DNA from: Megamerina dolium
Taxonomy: Eukaryota > Arthropoda > Insecta > Diptera > Megamerinidae
Length of the DNA stretch: 64,000 bases
Direction of reading: 5' to 3'
Assembly (NCBI GenBank): GCA_963854835.1
Contig: OY978525.1
Coordinates: 59,835,855 to 59,899,854, forward strand
Below are positions 19,401-29,940 of the stretch, piece after piece. The notes below the pieces were generated by a model that worked only from the letters and a program-made list of their open reading frames with translations, was not told where the DNA came from and searched no databases. The translations under genes and the position numbers were made by a program. Each line of letters opens with the position of its first letter. Position 1 is the first letter of the stretch.

Positions 19401-19688
19401 AACAACAAAAACCCCGATACAATCTCACATGGTCTGTTATATTTATCTTATATATTTACTTCTATTGTATATATTTTGTATATTTACTAATTTTATAATT
19501 TAAGAACGGTTAAAATTAAACAACTTTTAATTGTTATAAAGCAAGAAGCAGTCTGTGGTTGAAGTAGCAGAGGAAAAACAACATCAATACAACACAACCA
19601 AGGTATGAGCTCACCTGCATCTCTCTCACATAGTAAGAATATCTTGCCACCCAGGTACGTGTCAATAAGATTATAAACAAGGGCTCAA
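19401..19688. other. Unassigned, possible BEL leader
   Basis: AT-rich sequence between the LTR candidate and the RTE insertion. No ORF or motif. Confidence 0.4.
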
Positions 19689-21122
19689 ATTTATACGTGT
19701 ATACTTACTTACTTATGTGGCCATAACAACCGAATATCGATTTAGGCCGAAAATAACATGCTTCGCCAGCCATCTCTGTTCTTCGCTAGCTGGCGCCAGT
19801 TAGAAATTCCAAGCGCCGTCAGGTTCTCCAGTACTTGGTCTTTCCACCGGAGGTTTGGTCTTCCTCTTTTGCGTCGTCCTCCAGCGGGTTCCGAATATAA
19901 CACCTTCTTAGCTGGAGCGTGTTCTTCCATTCGCTCGACATGACCTAGCCAGCGCAGCCGCTGGATTTTGATACGCTTTACTATGTCAATATCGGCATAC
20001 AGCTCGTACAGCTCATGGTTGTACCTTATTCGGTACTCGCCACCAACGCAAATAGGTCCAAAGATCTTGCGTAGGACTTTTCTCTCGAAAACTCCAAGTA
20101 TTCGCTCATCCGAGGTGGAAATTGTCCAGGCTTCAGCGCCATATGTTAGGACAGGCATGATGAGAGACTTGTAGAGTGTAGTTTTCGTTCTTCGAGAGAG
20201 GGCTCGACTTCTCAATTGCTTACTCAGCCCAAAGTAACACCTGTTAGCAAGAGTTATCCTACGCATGATCTCCAAGCTGACGTCATTACTGCTGTTAATG
20301 CTGGTTCCAAGATAGACAAAGTCCCTTACTACTTCAAAAGCGTAGTTGTCAACAGTGACGTGCTGTCCAAGACGCCGGGACTCTTTGTTTGTTGACACTA
20401 GATACTTCGTCTTGCCCTCGTTCACCGTGAGACCCATCCGACGCGACTCTCTTTCCAACTCTGAGAATGCTGCACTGACTGCTCGCGTGTTCATGCCGAT
20501 TATGTCAATATCGTCGGCATACGCTAACAGCATGACACTTTTGTTGAAGATAGTGCCATTATGTCGTAGATCAGCAGCTCGTATTATTTTCTCCATAATA
20601 AGATTGAAGAAGTCGCACGATAACGAATCACCTTGTCTGAAACCCCGTTCGGTATTAAACGGTGCGGAGAGGTCCTTCCCAATTTTCACTGCACAACGGG
20701 AGTTATGCAGTGTCATTCTACAAAGTCGAATGAGCTTTGCAGGAATACCGAACTCAGACATTGTTGCGTAGAGGTAATCCCTTACCGGACTGTCGAAAGC
20801 GGCTTTATAATCAACAAATAGGTGGTGTGTGTCGATCTGTTTTTCTTGGGTCTTCTCCAGGATTTGGCGCAGTGTGAAAATCTGGTCGATGGTGGATTTA
20901 CCAGGTCTGAAGCCACACTGATAAGGTCCAATCAGGTTGCTGAGCATAGGCTTCAATCTTTCACAGAGTACGCTCGATAGAACCTTGTACGCGATGCTCA
21001 GGAGACTTATTCCACGGTAGTTGGCGCAAATTGTGGGGTCTCCTTTTTTATGTACAGGACAGAGAACACTGAGCCTCCAATCATCAGGCATGCTTTCATC
21101 CGACCATATTTATACGTGTATA
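19689..21122 (-). mobile_element. RTE-clade LINE, copy 2, with 15-bp target duplications
   Basis: The body is 19704-21107 on the minus strand, 5'-truncated just upstream of the RT core. It ends in the same 3' UTR and (TAAG)n tail as the copy at 2380-4195. ATTTATACGTGTATA is duplicated at 19689-19703 and 21108-21122. The longer first copy supplies the sequence missing at its 5' end. Confidence 0.9.
19742..21091 (-). CDS. RTE reverse transcriptase ORF, 5'-truncated but open (449 aa)
   Basis: An uninterrupted frame has MPDDWRLSVLCPVHKKGD at its start (RT motif region 1). GFRPGKSTIDQ lies at about residue 60, FRQGDSLS at about 150 and the intact catalytic YADD at about 190. Then come FVYLGTSIN, LTYGAEAWTI, RLRWLGHVERM near 375 and GRRKRGRPNLRWKDQV. 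The protein would copy element RNA at a nicked target. The upstream endonuclease is missing because of truncation, so the ORF is a fragment without its own promoter. Its open state, compared with three stops in the first copy, suggests a younger insertion. Confidence 0.85.
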   Translation of the reverse strand: MPDDWRLSVLCPVHKKGDPTICANYRGISLLSIAYKVLSSVLCERLKPMLSNLIGPYQCGFRPGKSTIDQIFTLRQILEKTQEKQIDTHHLFVDYKAAFDSPVRDYLYATMSEFGIPAKLIRLCRMTLHNSRCAVKIGKDLSAPFNTERGFRQGDSLSCDFFNLIMEKIIRAADLRHNGTIFNKSVMLLAYADDIDIIGMNTRAVSAAFSELERESRRMGLTVNEGKTKYLVSTNKESRRLGQHVTVDNYAFEVVRDFVYLGTSINSSNDVSLEIMRRITLANRCYFGLSKQLRSRALSRRTKTTLYKSLIMPVLTYGAEAWTISTSDERILGVFERKVLRKIFGPICVGGEYRIRYNHELYELYADIDIVKRIKIQRLRWLGHVERMEEHAPAKKVLYSEPAGGRRKRGRPNLRWKDQVLENLTALGISNWRQLAKNRDGWRSMLFSA

Positions 21123-21186
21123 TGCATATGGAAATAACCCGGTCATTCCCCAATATATGTATGTATATATATATTTATGTACCCAT

Positions 21187-21220
21187 ATAAAGTGCACATA
21201 AGCACATATACATCTCTAGT

Positions 21221-21271
<51 letters not shown>
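21187..21271. repeat. CA/TA microsatellite with inverted partner at 23081-23131
   Basis: About 50 bp here (AAAGTGCACATAAGCACATA, then TACATCTCTAGTACATAT, then a CA run) recur in inverted orientation at 23081-23131. Together they bracket the R1-like LINE. The LINE's poly-A, seen as T on this strand, abuts the TA end. Confidence 0.75.
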
Positions 21272-21312
<41 letters not shown>

Positions 21313-23056
21313 TATTCGAAGGGGGAATCTTTCTTAGATACCGTCCACCATAGACGGCATGTACGATTCATACTGTCCGCTAAAGGTACACCTCATTCGG
21401 GACCACGCCCAGTCAGTAATATCTTACTATGCTGGACTTGCGAACCAGTACGCCTACGTACTAAACCCTTAACTCCGACCTCTATAGCTTGTTTGTGTCC
21501 TGCGGGACCGCCGTTAAGCACTACTTCGCAGGACTAAGCTGAGCTAATATGCCTCTTCAAACATCCCGTACATGGCGTTCACACAGCTGCAGTTATATTT
21601 CTCCGCTGCCACTCCTTCTTCCTGAGCTCCTTGAGAGCTATTGCAGCCCATTCTTTCATCTTAAACCACACCAAACTCGATCGCAGCATATGGCTCACAA
21701 TGTTATCAGGTGTTATCCTTTCATTTATTATCTTCTCTATGGTCATTCTCTGCGTCTCAAATCTTAGGCAGAAGAAAAAGATATGCTGAGCGTTTTCGCC
21801 AACAGTGTTGCAGAATGAACATTCTGTCGCGTCATCATGACCGAATCTGTGGAGGTACTCTCTGAAACAACCATGGCCCGTCAAAAACTGCGTAAGGTAG
21901 TAGTCTGTCTCTCCGTGTCCTCTTTCGACCCAAGCTTGCACGTTTCTGATGAGCCTGTGGGTCCACCTCCCTTTTCCTGCGGCGTCCCATTGACTTTGCC
22001 ATTCATCTAGGCTCGTCTGTCTCTCCTCTTTCCGTTCGGTTGCCGTTAACCGTCTATTCAGGCTTTTGGTTCTGTTATATACTCTGCCCAACTCCGAGGC
22101 CATTATGTCCGGCGGCATAATGCCGGATATAATACCGGCACCTTCTTGTGACACTGTCCTAAATGCACATGCAACTCTAATAGCGCTTAACCTGAAAACT
22201 ATCTTCGCCTTCTTCGAGTATGTCTTTTGCCGCAGAGCTGCCCCCCATATAGGCGCCGCGTACATCAATATTGATTGACTGACTTTAGCCAGGAGCGCTC
22301 TCCTACTCTGGCTGGGGCCACCAATGTTGGCCATGATTCTCGTCAGAGCCGCTGTCATTGTTGCCGCCTTCCCGCAGGCTTTTTCGATATGCGCCTTGAA
22401 GTTGAGCCTCGTATCAATCATTACACCTAGATACCTCAACGAAGGTTGCGTTGTAATGTTGTAGCCGTCAATGTTTAGGGTGATTTTTTCGAGTTTTTTC
22501 CTGCTCGTGATAAGTACAGCCTCTGTTTTCTGTACCGCAAGCTGGAGCTTTGTCGTCGTGAGCCAATCCTTAATTTTCGAAGCTGTCTCTCTGTAGATGC
22601 TCTGAACTTGGGAGAGCTCCTTCGCAACGATCGTCACGGCAATGTCGTCCGCGTAGCCAATTATCTGGGCTTCTTTTGGCAATGGAAGGTTTAACACCCC
22701 ATCGTACAGCACGTTCCACAGTAGCGGGCCAAGTACAGATCCCTGCGGCACTCCACCCGTCACCACGTAGCTTTTGGGCCCTTCGTCCGTGTCATACAAC
22801 AGTAGTCTGTCAGACAGATAACTATTTATTATTCGCATTAGGTACGCTGGCGTTCCCTTTGCCTCCAATGCCCTCATAATAAGATGCCAGTTTGCCGAGT
22901 TGAAGGCATTTTGTACGTCTAGTGTCACTACTGCACAATATTTTTTATCGCCATGCATCCATCTAGTGCCTTCTATGGCCTTGCCAGCAATGTCCGTCAA
23001 TTTTCTAATTGCGTCTATGGTCGACCGATGCCTCCTGAAACCAAATTGGTTCTACA
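21272..23056 (-). mobile_element. R1-like LINE, 5'-truncated
   Basis: The minus-strand element has a poly-A tail (T run about 21272-21311), a 3' UTR, and an ORF from RT core to C-terminal zinc motif. The 5' end is cut within the RT ([13 protein letters not shown] at about 23030). Both ends lie in ACACATATATA microsatellite, so a target duplication is plausible but ambiguous. Confidence 0.8.
21579..23000 (-). CDS. R1-like LINE reverse transcriptase ORF, partial (473 aa)
   Basis: The ORF is open from within the RT domain. It has [15 protein letters not shown] near residue 25, [15 protein letters not shown] near 84, the catalytic YADD near 118, and [17 protein letters not shown] near 190. A C-terminal Cys/His motif, [18 protein letters not shown], lies near 395. 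This order is characteristic of R1/LOA/Jockey-type LINEs. R1 is my best assignment from the C-terminal part. The true start is upstream and lost: the first Met is internal. No stop or frameshift occurs within it, so it is relatively recent. Confidence 0.8.
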   Translation of the reverse strand: MTDIAGKAIEGTRWMHGDKKYCAVVTLDVQNAFNSANWHLIMRALEAKGTPAYLMRIINSYLSDRLLLYDTDEGPKSYVVTGGVPQGSVLGPLLWNVLYDGVLNLPLPKEAQIIGYADDIAVTIVAKELSQVQSIYRETASKIKDWLTTTKLQLAVQKTEAVLITSRKKLEKITLNIDGYNITTQPSLRYLGVMIDTRLNFKAHIEKACGKAATMTAALTRIMANIGGPSQSRRALLAKVSQSILMYAAPIWGAALRQKTYSKKAKIVFRLSAIRVACAFRTVSQEGAGIISGIMPPDIMASELGRVYNRTKSLNRRLTATERKEERQTSLDEWQSQWDAAGKGRWTHRLIRNVQAWVERGHGETDYYLTQFLTGHGCFREYLHRFGHDDATECSFCNTVGENAQHIFFFCLRFETQRMTIEKIINERITPDNIVSHMLRSSLVWFKMKEWAAIALKELRKKEWQRRNITAAV

Positions 23057-23255
<199 letters not shown>

Positions 23256-23504
23256 ATGTAAGCCACGGATTATACATACATAGGCCAATTATATTTTTCG
23301 CATTATATTTTTCTGCTCTGTCCCTCACTGAATGAATCGATAATCTCTGCGGAGGAAGATGTAGATGGAATAGAAGAGGTAAAGGAAGCATATCGATAGT
23401 GCTAGGTGGCTTATACTCGTTGCCCCATCTCCATGACCTAACAGTTATAGTACCTTCTCTGATCACTTCCCATACGCCAGCTACTCACAACACTACGGCT
23501 TACA
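23256..23504. other. Unassigned stretch before BEL gag
   Basis: No recognised motif. Probably leader or N-terminal gag of the downstream BEL fragment. Confidence 0.4.
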
Positions 23505-24442
23505 ATGTTGAGCATGTCTTTGCCTCTATTCAGTCGCCTCCATGCGATACAGCCTGATTTTCAGGCGATTATGTATCGTGGCCAAGTTTTCGCAATTTGT
23601 TTATGGCGTTATACCGCAACAATCCCCGTCTGTCGCCAGTGGGAAAACTATACCATTTGCTGCAAAAAACCCGAGGTGAAACACATAGCATCATTCAGTG
23701 TACTCCCTTGACTAATGATGGCTTCGTTCTTGCTTGGCACAATCTCGAGGAGAGGTATGAAAACAAGAGAATTCTGGTCAACTTACAGTTGAAATCCCTT
23801 TTCACTCTCCAGCCGATAACTCAAGAAACCGGCCTTAACTTAAAGCGACTGCAACGTACGATTAATGACAGCATCACACATCTTAAGCTGCTAAATGTTG
23901 ATACTTCTCATTGGGATGCGATTATCGTATACTTGTGTTCCAGGAAGATTCCCGACACAACTCTGTGTCTTTGGGAACAGTCGTTGAAGAATAAGCGCGA
24001 AATCCCAAAGTGGAGTAACTTCGACGCCTTTTTAACAGAGCGGTATCAGACCTTGTAGTCGGTCTCCGATATCAGATGTGGTTCTCGGCTAGCCAGCCAG
24101 CCACAGAATAGTCAATTCCGCCAGCCATCGAATCGGCAACCCGGTCGGTTCGACCCTCCCAGGCGACCGAACAGTCATCCAATGATTCCCAGTAAAATCA
24201 GTAAATACCCCAACAACATTGTAACTCGCGATTGTCCACTGTATAGGAAAACACACCCTCTTCGCCATTGCCCGGATTTCCTTCAATTAAGCATAGAAGA
24301 ACGGTACAATGTTGTGACGTCCAAACTGAAATTACTGGCCTGAATGAAGTAATAACTGCGCATTCTACAAAAAGGTGTTCGTTGGTAATCGGATCCCCTA
24401 TTGACCCGAGCGTAGCAATTAATGTAGATGCTTTTGTATTAA
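23505..24442 (+). pseudogene. BEL/Pao Gag and start of protease, broken
   Basis: Reading frames change several times. Recognisable in order are HVFASIQSPPCDT and a stop, RNNPRLSPVGKLYHLL, LAWHNLEERYENKRILV, HWDAIIVYLCSRKIPDTTLCLWEQSL, FLTERYQTL with a stop at about 24058, then CPLYRKTHPLRHCPDFLQL (a knuckle-like motif) and VAINVDAFVL (protease region). The protease is interrupted by the TTAA-flanked MITE and resumes at 25331. The middle (other knuckles and the protease active site) is deleted. It is a different BEL lineage from the gag at 14163-16031, judged by sequence. Confidence 0.75.
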
Positions 24443-25330
24443 GGGGGTCTTCTACCTTGTTGGTTCAAAAAATTAGATTTTTTTTTTCAATTTTCCAACC
24501 CAGAAGGTGTTAGGAATATACCCTTAACTGAAATCTTATTATTTCGAGTTTTTCCGAGCCGTCGAAGACAGTTACGCGTGCTCTTATCGCAGCGCTCTTC
24601 GCGACCACCTAAAAGCTGGCCCATCGCGTTTTTCTAAAGTTATCTAACGTTCTCTCGAATACCTGATGTATTTGTATCTATGTAATCTCTGTTATGCATG
24701 ATAAATTTTTCGGTCCATTCAGTTTGAAAGAAAATTTAACGTCGGAAACATCCCGCTTGTTATATACATGAATATCTTTAAATGCGATTTCCCAAAAGTT
24801 GCGTTTTTGTAACTGGTTGACATGATATCTCGAAAACTAATTGATTGATTGATTGAAATTATATATCAAAATTTGTGAAAAACATGTGGCTATCGTCTGA
24901 CAGATACTTTTTAGATTTTTTTTATTTAAACAATTTTTACAGATGTTTTTAACCCCGAAAACATTAAAAAAAAAATTTTTTTTTAAAGTTGCCTGTTCTG
25001 CGAAATTTTCAAATTTTGAAAATGCCATCTGTCAAACGATAGCCAAGGTGATAAAAAAATTAAATCATTTTGGTTTTTTTGTTTCAGACGATTTTCATGA
25101 GCTAAATCGTGTCAACCATTTGTGTATGCATTTTTTGCAAGGGACACTTCAAGGTCAAGTCACGGTCAAATCGAAGACAGTAAATTTTCAGTAAAATTAT
25201 GTGTTAAATGTATTTAAATAAACAAGTTGAATGCAACAAACCGCATCTCGATTGCGTTTTTAGTTTTCCTATAACTAATATTCAAAAAACAGTGTCAAAA
25301 ATGAAGCCACAAGGTAGAAGACCCCCTTAA
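24439..25330. mobile_element. TTAA-flanked MITE (884 bp), piggyBac-like
   Basis: The element 24443-25326 starts GGGGGTCTTCTACCTTGT and ends with the inverted ACAAGGTAGAAGACCCCC. TTAA lies on both sides (24439-24442 and 25327-25330). The flanking BEL protease frame is split at this point. TTAA duplication with G/C-run termini is typical of piggyBac, so the superfamily call is reasonable but inferential. No transposase. Confidence 0.75.
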
Positions 25331-25550
25331 GCAAACTTACAAGAAAACTGCAGTCACACACGATATCGCCAACTTATGTAAAGAGGTCTCTGGTTTACGA
25401 TTGGCGGATGAAAATCTATTTACATAAGAGTTCCTCTGTAGATATGATATTAGGTGGTGACATCTACACGTCGTTAATCTTGGAACACATTAGAAAAGGC
25501 ATTCTCGGAAATTGTATTGCTCAAAACACAGTTTTCCTATATCCAACTCC
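25331..25550 (+). pseudogene. BEL protease C-terminal part
   Basis: Reads SKLTRKLQSHTI, then WRMKIYLHKSSSVDMILGGD and YTSLILEHIRKGILGNCIAQN, which corresponds to the BEL block 'DLLLGADVY...G-PIAQNT-FGW'. It continues the frame interrupted by the MITE at 24443. No RT follows. Confidence 0.7.
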
Positions 25551-25579
25551 CAGAAAGTTCCTCTGATGTACCATGTGAC

Positions 25580-25935
25580 GAGCAGAAAACAGACAACAAC
25601 TGTAGTAAGGACTCCAATTGTCACAACACTAGCACAACGACTCGACTCGAGATGCTGCCTGCTATGTAGAGGCATGCACCCCGTACGACAATGTTCTCAA
25701 ACCGTACAGTTGAAGAGAGAATACTCTTTGTGCGTCAGAACAAGATTTGCATTAACTGTCTGGCCACCTCACATACTTTAGCAAAGAGCTATAGTAAGTT
25801 TTCATGCCGTCTTTGTGGGAAGCAACATCAGTCCCTGCTTCACAGAGGGCGGCATGGCCCGAAATCAGCGTCTAAAGGTCGATTTTACAAATCGTACATA
25901 ACAACGCGACAACTCCAGTCCAGTTCGCTGTAACT
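25580..25935 (+). pseudogene. BEL Gag zinc-knuckle region, out of order
   Basis: Two frames together give RCCLLCRGMHPVRQC, then VEERILFVRQNKICINCLATSHTLAKS and CRLCGKQHQSLLHRG, which is the Cys/His region of BEL gag. In a normal element this precedes the protease. Here it follows protease sequence, so the locus is rearranged or a second BEL copy abuts. Confidence 0.7.
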
Positions 25936-26706
25936 GCCCGATTTAATTCCCAAACTTCTACGAAGCTTTAATGGAAAACTTTAATGGAACAATTTATGCG
26001 TATGAATAATCCCATGTGTTAATTTCACATTATTTGCTACATATTCATGAGTTGAGTCATATGATGAGCCCAAGACATGCAGATTCTATCTGAGTTTAGT
26101 ACTTGTCACGAGCGGTACATACTATGGCAATGCCGACAATATAGAATTATTAATGCTGCAAGCGCTCTACGAGCTCTACGTTTGTTAACTACGTTGACTT
26201 GCCGAATCTTTTGATCTGGTCAGCCCTGATAGAATCTGTTCACCTGAGATGGTGTGATCCAACCCCGATCCACGTACTAATCAACATGAGTTATGTTGTG
26301 TTGTTGCCCAATCACTCATCAATCAACCTTCCACAATCAACACTTCAACAATCAACATCCGTTCCGCGCTGCAATTTGTCACCGATCAACGTTCGTTTCG
26401 GAATCTGCAATTAGCATCCTTAACAATCAACATGAGTTATCCCTCTTCAAAGGCTCCTTTTTCATTCTTATGAAAGTTAAGATCCAGCTTTTTCTCGCTT
26501 TTTTTTGAAGATGTGTCAACATACCATCAAAATTCGTCTATTTTAGAGTTAATTTTAATTACTTTTAAGATTAGTATAAGTTCTATGAAATACTGTATTT
26601 TAACGTTTTATTTACTTTATATTTTAATTTTTTTCTTTTTTTCTCATTCCCTTCGTCTCGGGTGGAGATAACGTCTCTTTTGCAGTAACCCTGTAAGAGG
26701 GCGGAA
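25936..26706. other. Unassigned, with CAATCAAC-type short tandem words
   Basis: No protein motif recognised. From 26275 to 26440 the word AATCAAC recurs at irregular spacing about seven times. A purine-rich tract (AAGAGGGCGGAA) precedes the LTR at 26707. Confidence 0.5.
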
Positions 26707-27070
26707 TGTCTACGCCAGAACGCAAATATCGCGCACTATCCATTTATAAATTTATTTTATTATATTTTAAATTATAGCTTTCAGTTGGTTCGCAACCCCA
26801 GTGGATTTATTTCGTTAGTTTTTTCTACTTGCTTTCTCTCTCTCTCTCCCTATTGCCTTTTTTCCCCTTGATTTCTCATATTTTTCATTTTCTATTTTTT
26901 ATTATTATTGATCTCTATCCCTATAGTGAACAGTGCGCGACTGATTTATTTTAACTTTTCTTCCTACTAATTTACTTATTTAAAGTATATTTATATTTGA
27001 AATGTTGTCAGTGCTATTATTATATTAAAATTAATAAATATTATAAATTTTAAAAATCCGAAGAAGTTAG
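26707..27070 (+). repeat. BEL-type 3' LTR candidate
   Basis: Starts TGTCTACGCCAGAA directly after a polypurine-like tract and includes GAACAGTGCGCG at about 26930. It shares these with the LTR at 19017 but little else. The 3' boundary near 27065 is uncertain. AGTTA at 27066-27070 equals the five bases before 19017. Confidence 0.45.
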
Positions 27071-27094
27071 TGTGATTCTTTTTGTCGTATGTAA

Positions 27095-27891
27095 AAGGTT
27101 TTCCATTAGAGACATAACAATCTTATCTATTAATAAAACACAGAAATATTTGAGATATTGAGTTCAAATTTATTGTGGATATATTGCAAGCATTACATTT
27201 TATGAATGATTTCGGTCATATGACCACAACGAGCCTGTTTACAGCGGTCGATTCTTTGGACCCAATTTTCCACCACTCTAGCACACATTTCGACCGGAAC
27301 GTTGGCAATTTCACGTTGGATGTTGTCTTTGAGCTCGTCTAAAGTTACTGGCTTGTTGGCATAGACCAGTGATTTGATAAAGCCCCTTAAAAAGAAATCC
27401 AATGGTGTTAGATCGCATGAACGAGGCGGCCAGTCGACCGGACCATTTCTCGAGATAACACGTTCACCGAATTTGCCTTGCCATAAATCGATTGTGACGT
27501 GTGCTGTGTGGCTAGTGGCACCGTCTCCGGTCACACCTCCGGCATGAAAACCGCACCAAACAGTAACTTTTTGCGGGTGCAACGGTGTCTCAAGAAGCAC
27601 TTGTGGGTTTGTTGCAGACCAATAACGCATAGTTTGCTTATTGACAAAGTCATTGAGCCAGAAATGAGCTTCATCGCTGAAGATGATTTTTCGCTCTTAA
27701 AGTTGCAACCACCGACTCAGAATTTCGGTAGAAATTTTTAATAATTTCCAAACGTTTCTGGTTCGTGAACTTTATCATGATGAAAATGTTGACTTTAACT
27801 AACGTTTTGACATTGACAGTTGTTTAAAATATTTAAGTGTGCGTTCATATAAAGATACGAAATTGTTATGTCCCTAATGGAAAACCCTTTA
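27095..27891 (-). mobile_element. Mariner-like element, internally deleted
   Basis: Terminal inverted repeats of about 25 bp (AAAGGTTTTCCATTAGAGAC; the inverted end carries GTCCCTAATGGAAAACCC) are flanked by TA-containing sequence. The length is about 800 bp against about 1.3 kb for full mariners. A transposase remnant lies inside on the minus strand. Confidence 0.8.
27193..27790 (-). pseudogene. Mariner-type transposase, deleted
   Basis: The minus strand starts MIKFTNQKRLEIIKNFYRNS, an N-terminal helix-turn-helix segment. It then jumps, after a deletion, to IIFSDEAHFWLN, the first catalytic Asp. An open 145-codon piece from 27630 has KVTVWCGFHAGG, then DGATSHTA (second Asp) and PPRSCDLTPLDFFL (third acidic position), and ends GHMTEIIHKM. 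The DNA-binding linker and part of the catalytic core are missing, so it cannot act alone. Confidence 0.8.
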
Positions 27892-28340
27892 TATAGGAAA
27901 ATATATGAAATTATTCAGCTTACAATAATCCCGATTTTATTATGGGAAAAATAAGGGATTTACGAGTGGCAGCATGGTCTTGTGTTGTTGTCTGCTCTAG
28001 TTGATGACTGTTGTTCAGTGATGTTGTTGCTTGCTGTTATGTACGCTGGTAATGATCCTAGAGTTGATGTTGTTCCTTGTTGTTTATATGTCCTCACACT
28101 GTCAGTTGTTGTTTTTATGATGATACACTTCTTATTTTTCACTTTTGTACGTAAATATGTAGTTATTTAATATAAAATTAAAAAAATCATCCCGATTTAT
28201 ACACTACCTAAATAGAGAAAAATCCTAATTCACTGGAAAGTGTCGCTATTACAGTGAATAGGAACAAATTAGACTTTTTTCGAGCATACTTTTCAACCTA
28301 AATGCAACTGTCAAATATATTTCAACGAGCGAGATTTAGT
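27892..28340. other. Unassigned AT-rich stretch
   Basis: No motif, and no repeat ends other than the mariner boundary. Confidence 0.5.
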
Positions 28341-28357
28341 TAACTGTAATCATAGCT

Positions 28358-29236
28358 ATGGCACAAAAAAGAGAATATTCAGAAAGATTTACATCTTTCA
28401 AGTATAAATATATTTCATTTTTGTATTAATGCAGATCAGTATATGTGTAATTCGATGTATATTATTTTGCAGGGTCAGAAGAGCAGACGGAATGCTTTAT
28501 AGATGCCAGAATGGAGCTAGACCATTTTTTTACAGGGAAAGTAATGGACGCTAAGACTGCTTGGGAGTGAGTGATAATTTTATAAATAAAAAAAAAATAA
28601 ATATGTGGCACTTAAAGCCCCAAAGGGCTCATTGGCCGAGCTTCTCTTCCATTACTGTTGTGCGTCTTAAATTTTGGACAGTATTAGAAGGGACTTACCC
28701 GTGATAATTTTATACTAGTATTTATATGTTCATGCTACCATTGTTAATATTTTTTAGGCAAGTAGGTTCAGAAAGTGGAATAGGCGAAGATTGGCTGAGA
28801 TTAAAAAAAAGCGGGCCAATCTGATTGAAAAATATAAGGTGAGTATGCCAAAAACTATTGGGGAATATTAATTATTTACATATTCTCCGTTCATATATTC
28901 AGCGCATCAAAGAGCCTCCAACATGATGAAGGTCTAAGGAGTTGGCAAATATAAACCCGCCGCTTGTGATAAATGGTTAGATAATTGAAATTGAGGATCC
29001 GCTAGTTTCACCACCACCTGCTTCGAGGCCAAAGCAATGCGGATATTTCAAGAGATGATCAGCAACCTTTATCCTCGTCTTTTGCTAGACGAGGCAGAAA
29101 AAGTGATGATGAGATAAAGGCTTCCTTTTTAAAAACAGATAAGGAGTTGCGAAAGGCAGCAAGGTGCTTTTCGAAGATTTTGAAAAAAAACTTCGATATA
29201 AGCAGCGAGAGTTCTGAATCAAAAAATCCGATGTAA
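28358..29236 (+). pseudogene. PIF/Harbinger accessory (MADF/Myb-like) gene remnant
   Basis: A start MAQKREYSERF at 28358 is followed by an intron-like gap ending TTTTGCAG at 28472. Next come EEQTECFIDARMELDHFFTG and KVMDAKTAWE, a candidate donor GTGAGT, then GSESGIGEDWLRLKK after TTTTTAG. The acidic then helical MADF-like pattern resembles the second protein of Harbinger transposons, which binds DNA with the transposase. Stops appear from about 28820 on. A Ser/Lys-rich tail (FLKTDKELRKAARCFSKIL) ends near 29236. Frame across the introns is not resolved. Confidence 0.5.
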
Positions 29237-29392
29237 TTATGTACATAAATTGATGGATTGTTTTTTAGTTATTGAAGTTTTTTATTTATAATTTTTTTTT
29301 TATTTGATTATTGTGATTTAAGTTAATCGAACTGAAATATTAGTAATAAATTTATTTTGTGAAATTTCGTTAATTTGTTATTTATTTATCAA

Positions 29393-29640
29393 TTATTCCG
29401 CGTTATTTTTAAACGTAATATTTTGACAAAAATACAACGCCAATATACTTTCAACATGCCAAAAGCTGGAAGGATATTTTATGACTGTTGGCATTAATTT
29501 TAAAAATCCTTCAAGACACTTGTGTACAATGTCACGAACAGTATAGCGGGATATAGAGAAAGATGCCCCTGTAACACGATAGCTAGCGCTACAACCTGAC
29601 CGTGACAAAAGACTGCATTTTTAGTGGTAATGCTGTTCAA
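29393..29640 (-). pseudogene. PIF/Harbinger transposase fragment
   Basis: The minus strand reads YTVRDIVHKCLEGFLKLMP and TVIKYPS-FWHVES, which corresponds to the helix-turn-helix and following segment of Harbinger transposase. It is convergent with the accessory remnant at 28358-29236, the usual arrangement of the two Harbinger genes. The catalytic DDE region is absent. Confidence 0.55.
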
Positions 29641-29940
29641 ATTTAACGCGCTCAACAGTATTGAGAGAGAAGCTCGGTGGTATCACAATGGGCCTTATCG
29701 CAAAACCCTTTATTAAGTATTCCTTATACTGTAGATTAACGTTCAGTCATTTACGGTTTGTATCTCTTACACAAACTTTTAGCATTTGTACTAATATTCT
29801 GAACTGAACAATATCAACAGCTTCTTCAATAAATTTTTCAATTCACTTTTTTTTTGTCTGGCAGGCAATCAATTCCCAACTGATTTGCTTAACATTTTGA
29901 ATTTTCCTTATATTCCAATTCACACTTCTGTGATCAATTT
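29641..29940. other. Unassigned stretch
   Basis: Between Harbinger and BEL-3. No motif seen. Confidence 0.4.

Noticed and set aside
21310..21540. ORF at 21310-21537 on the plus strand
   Set aside because: Antisense to the R1-like LINE 3' UTR; no motif.
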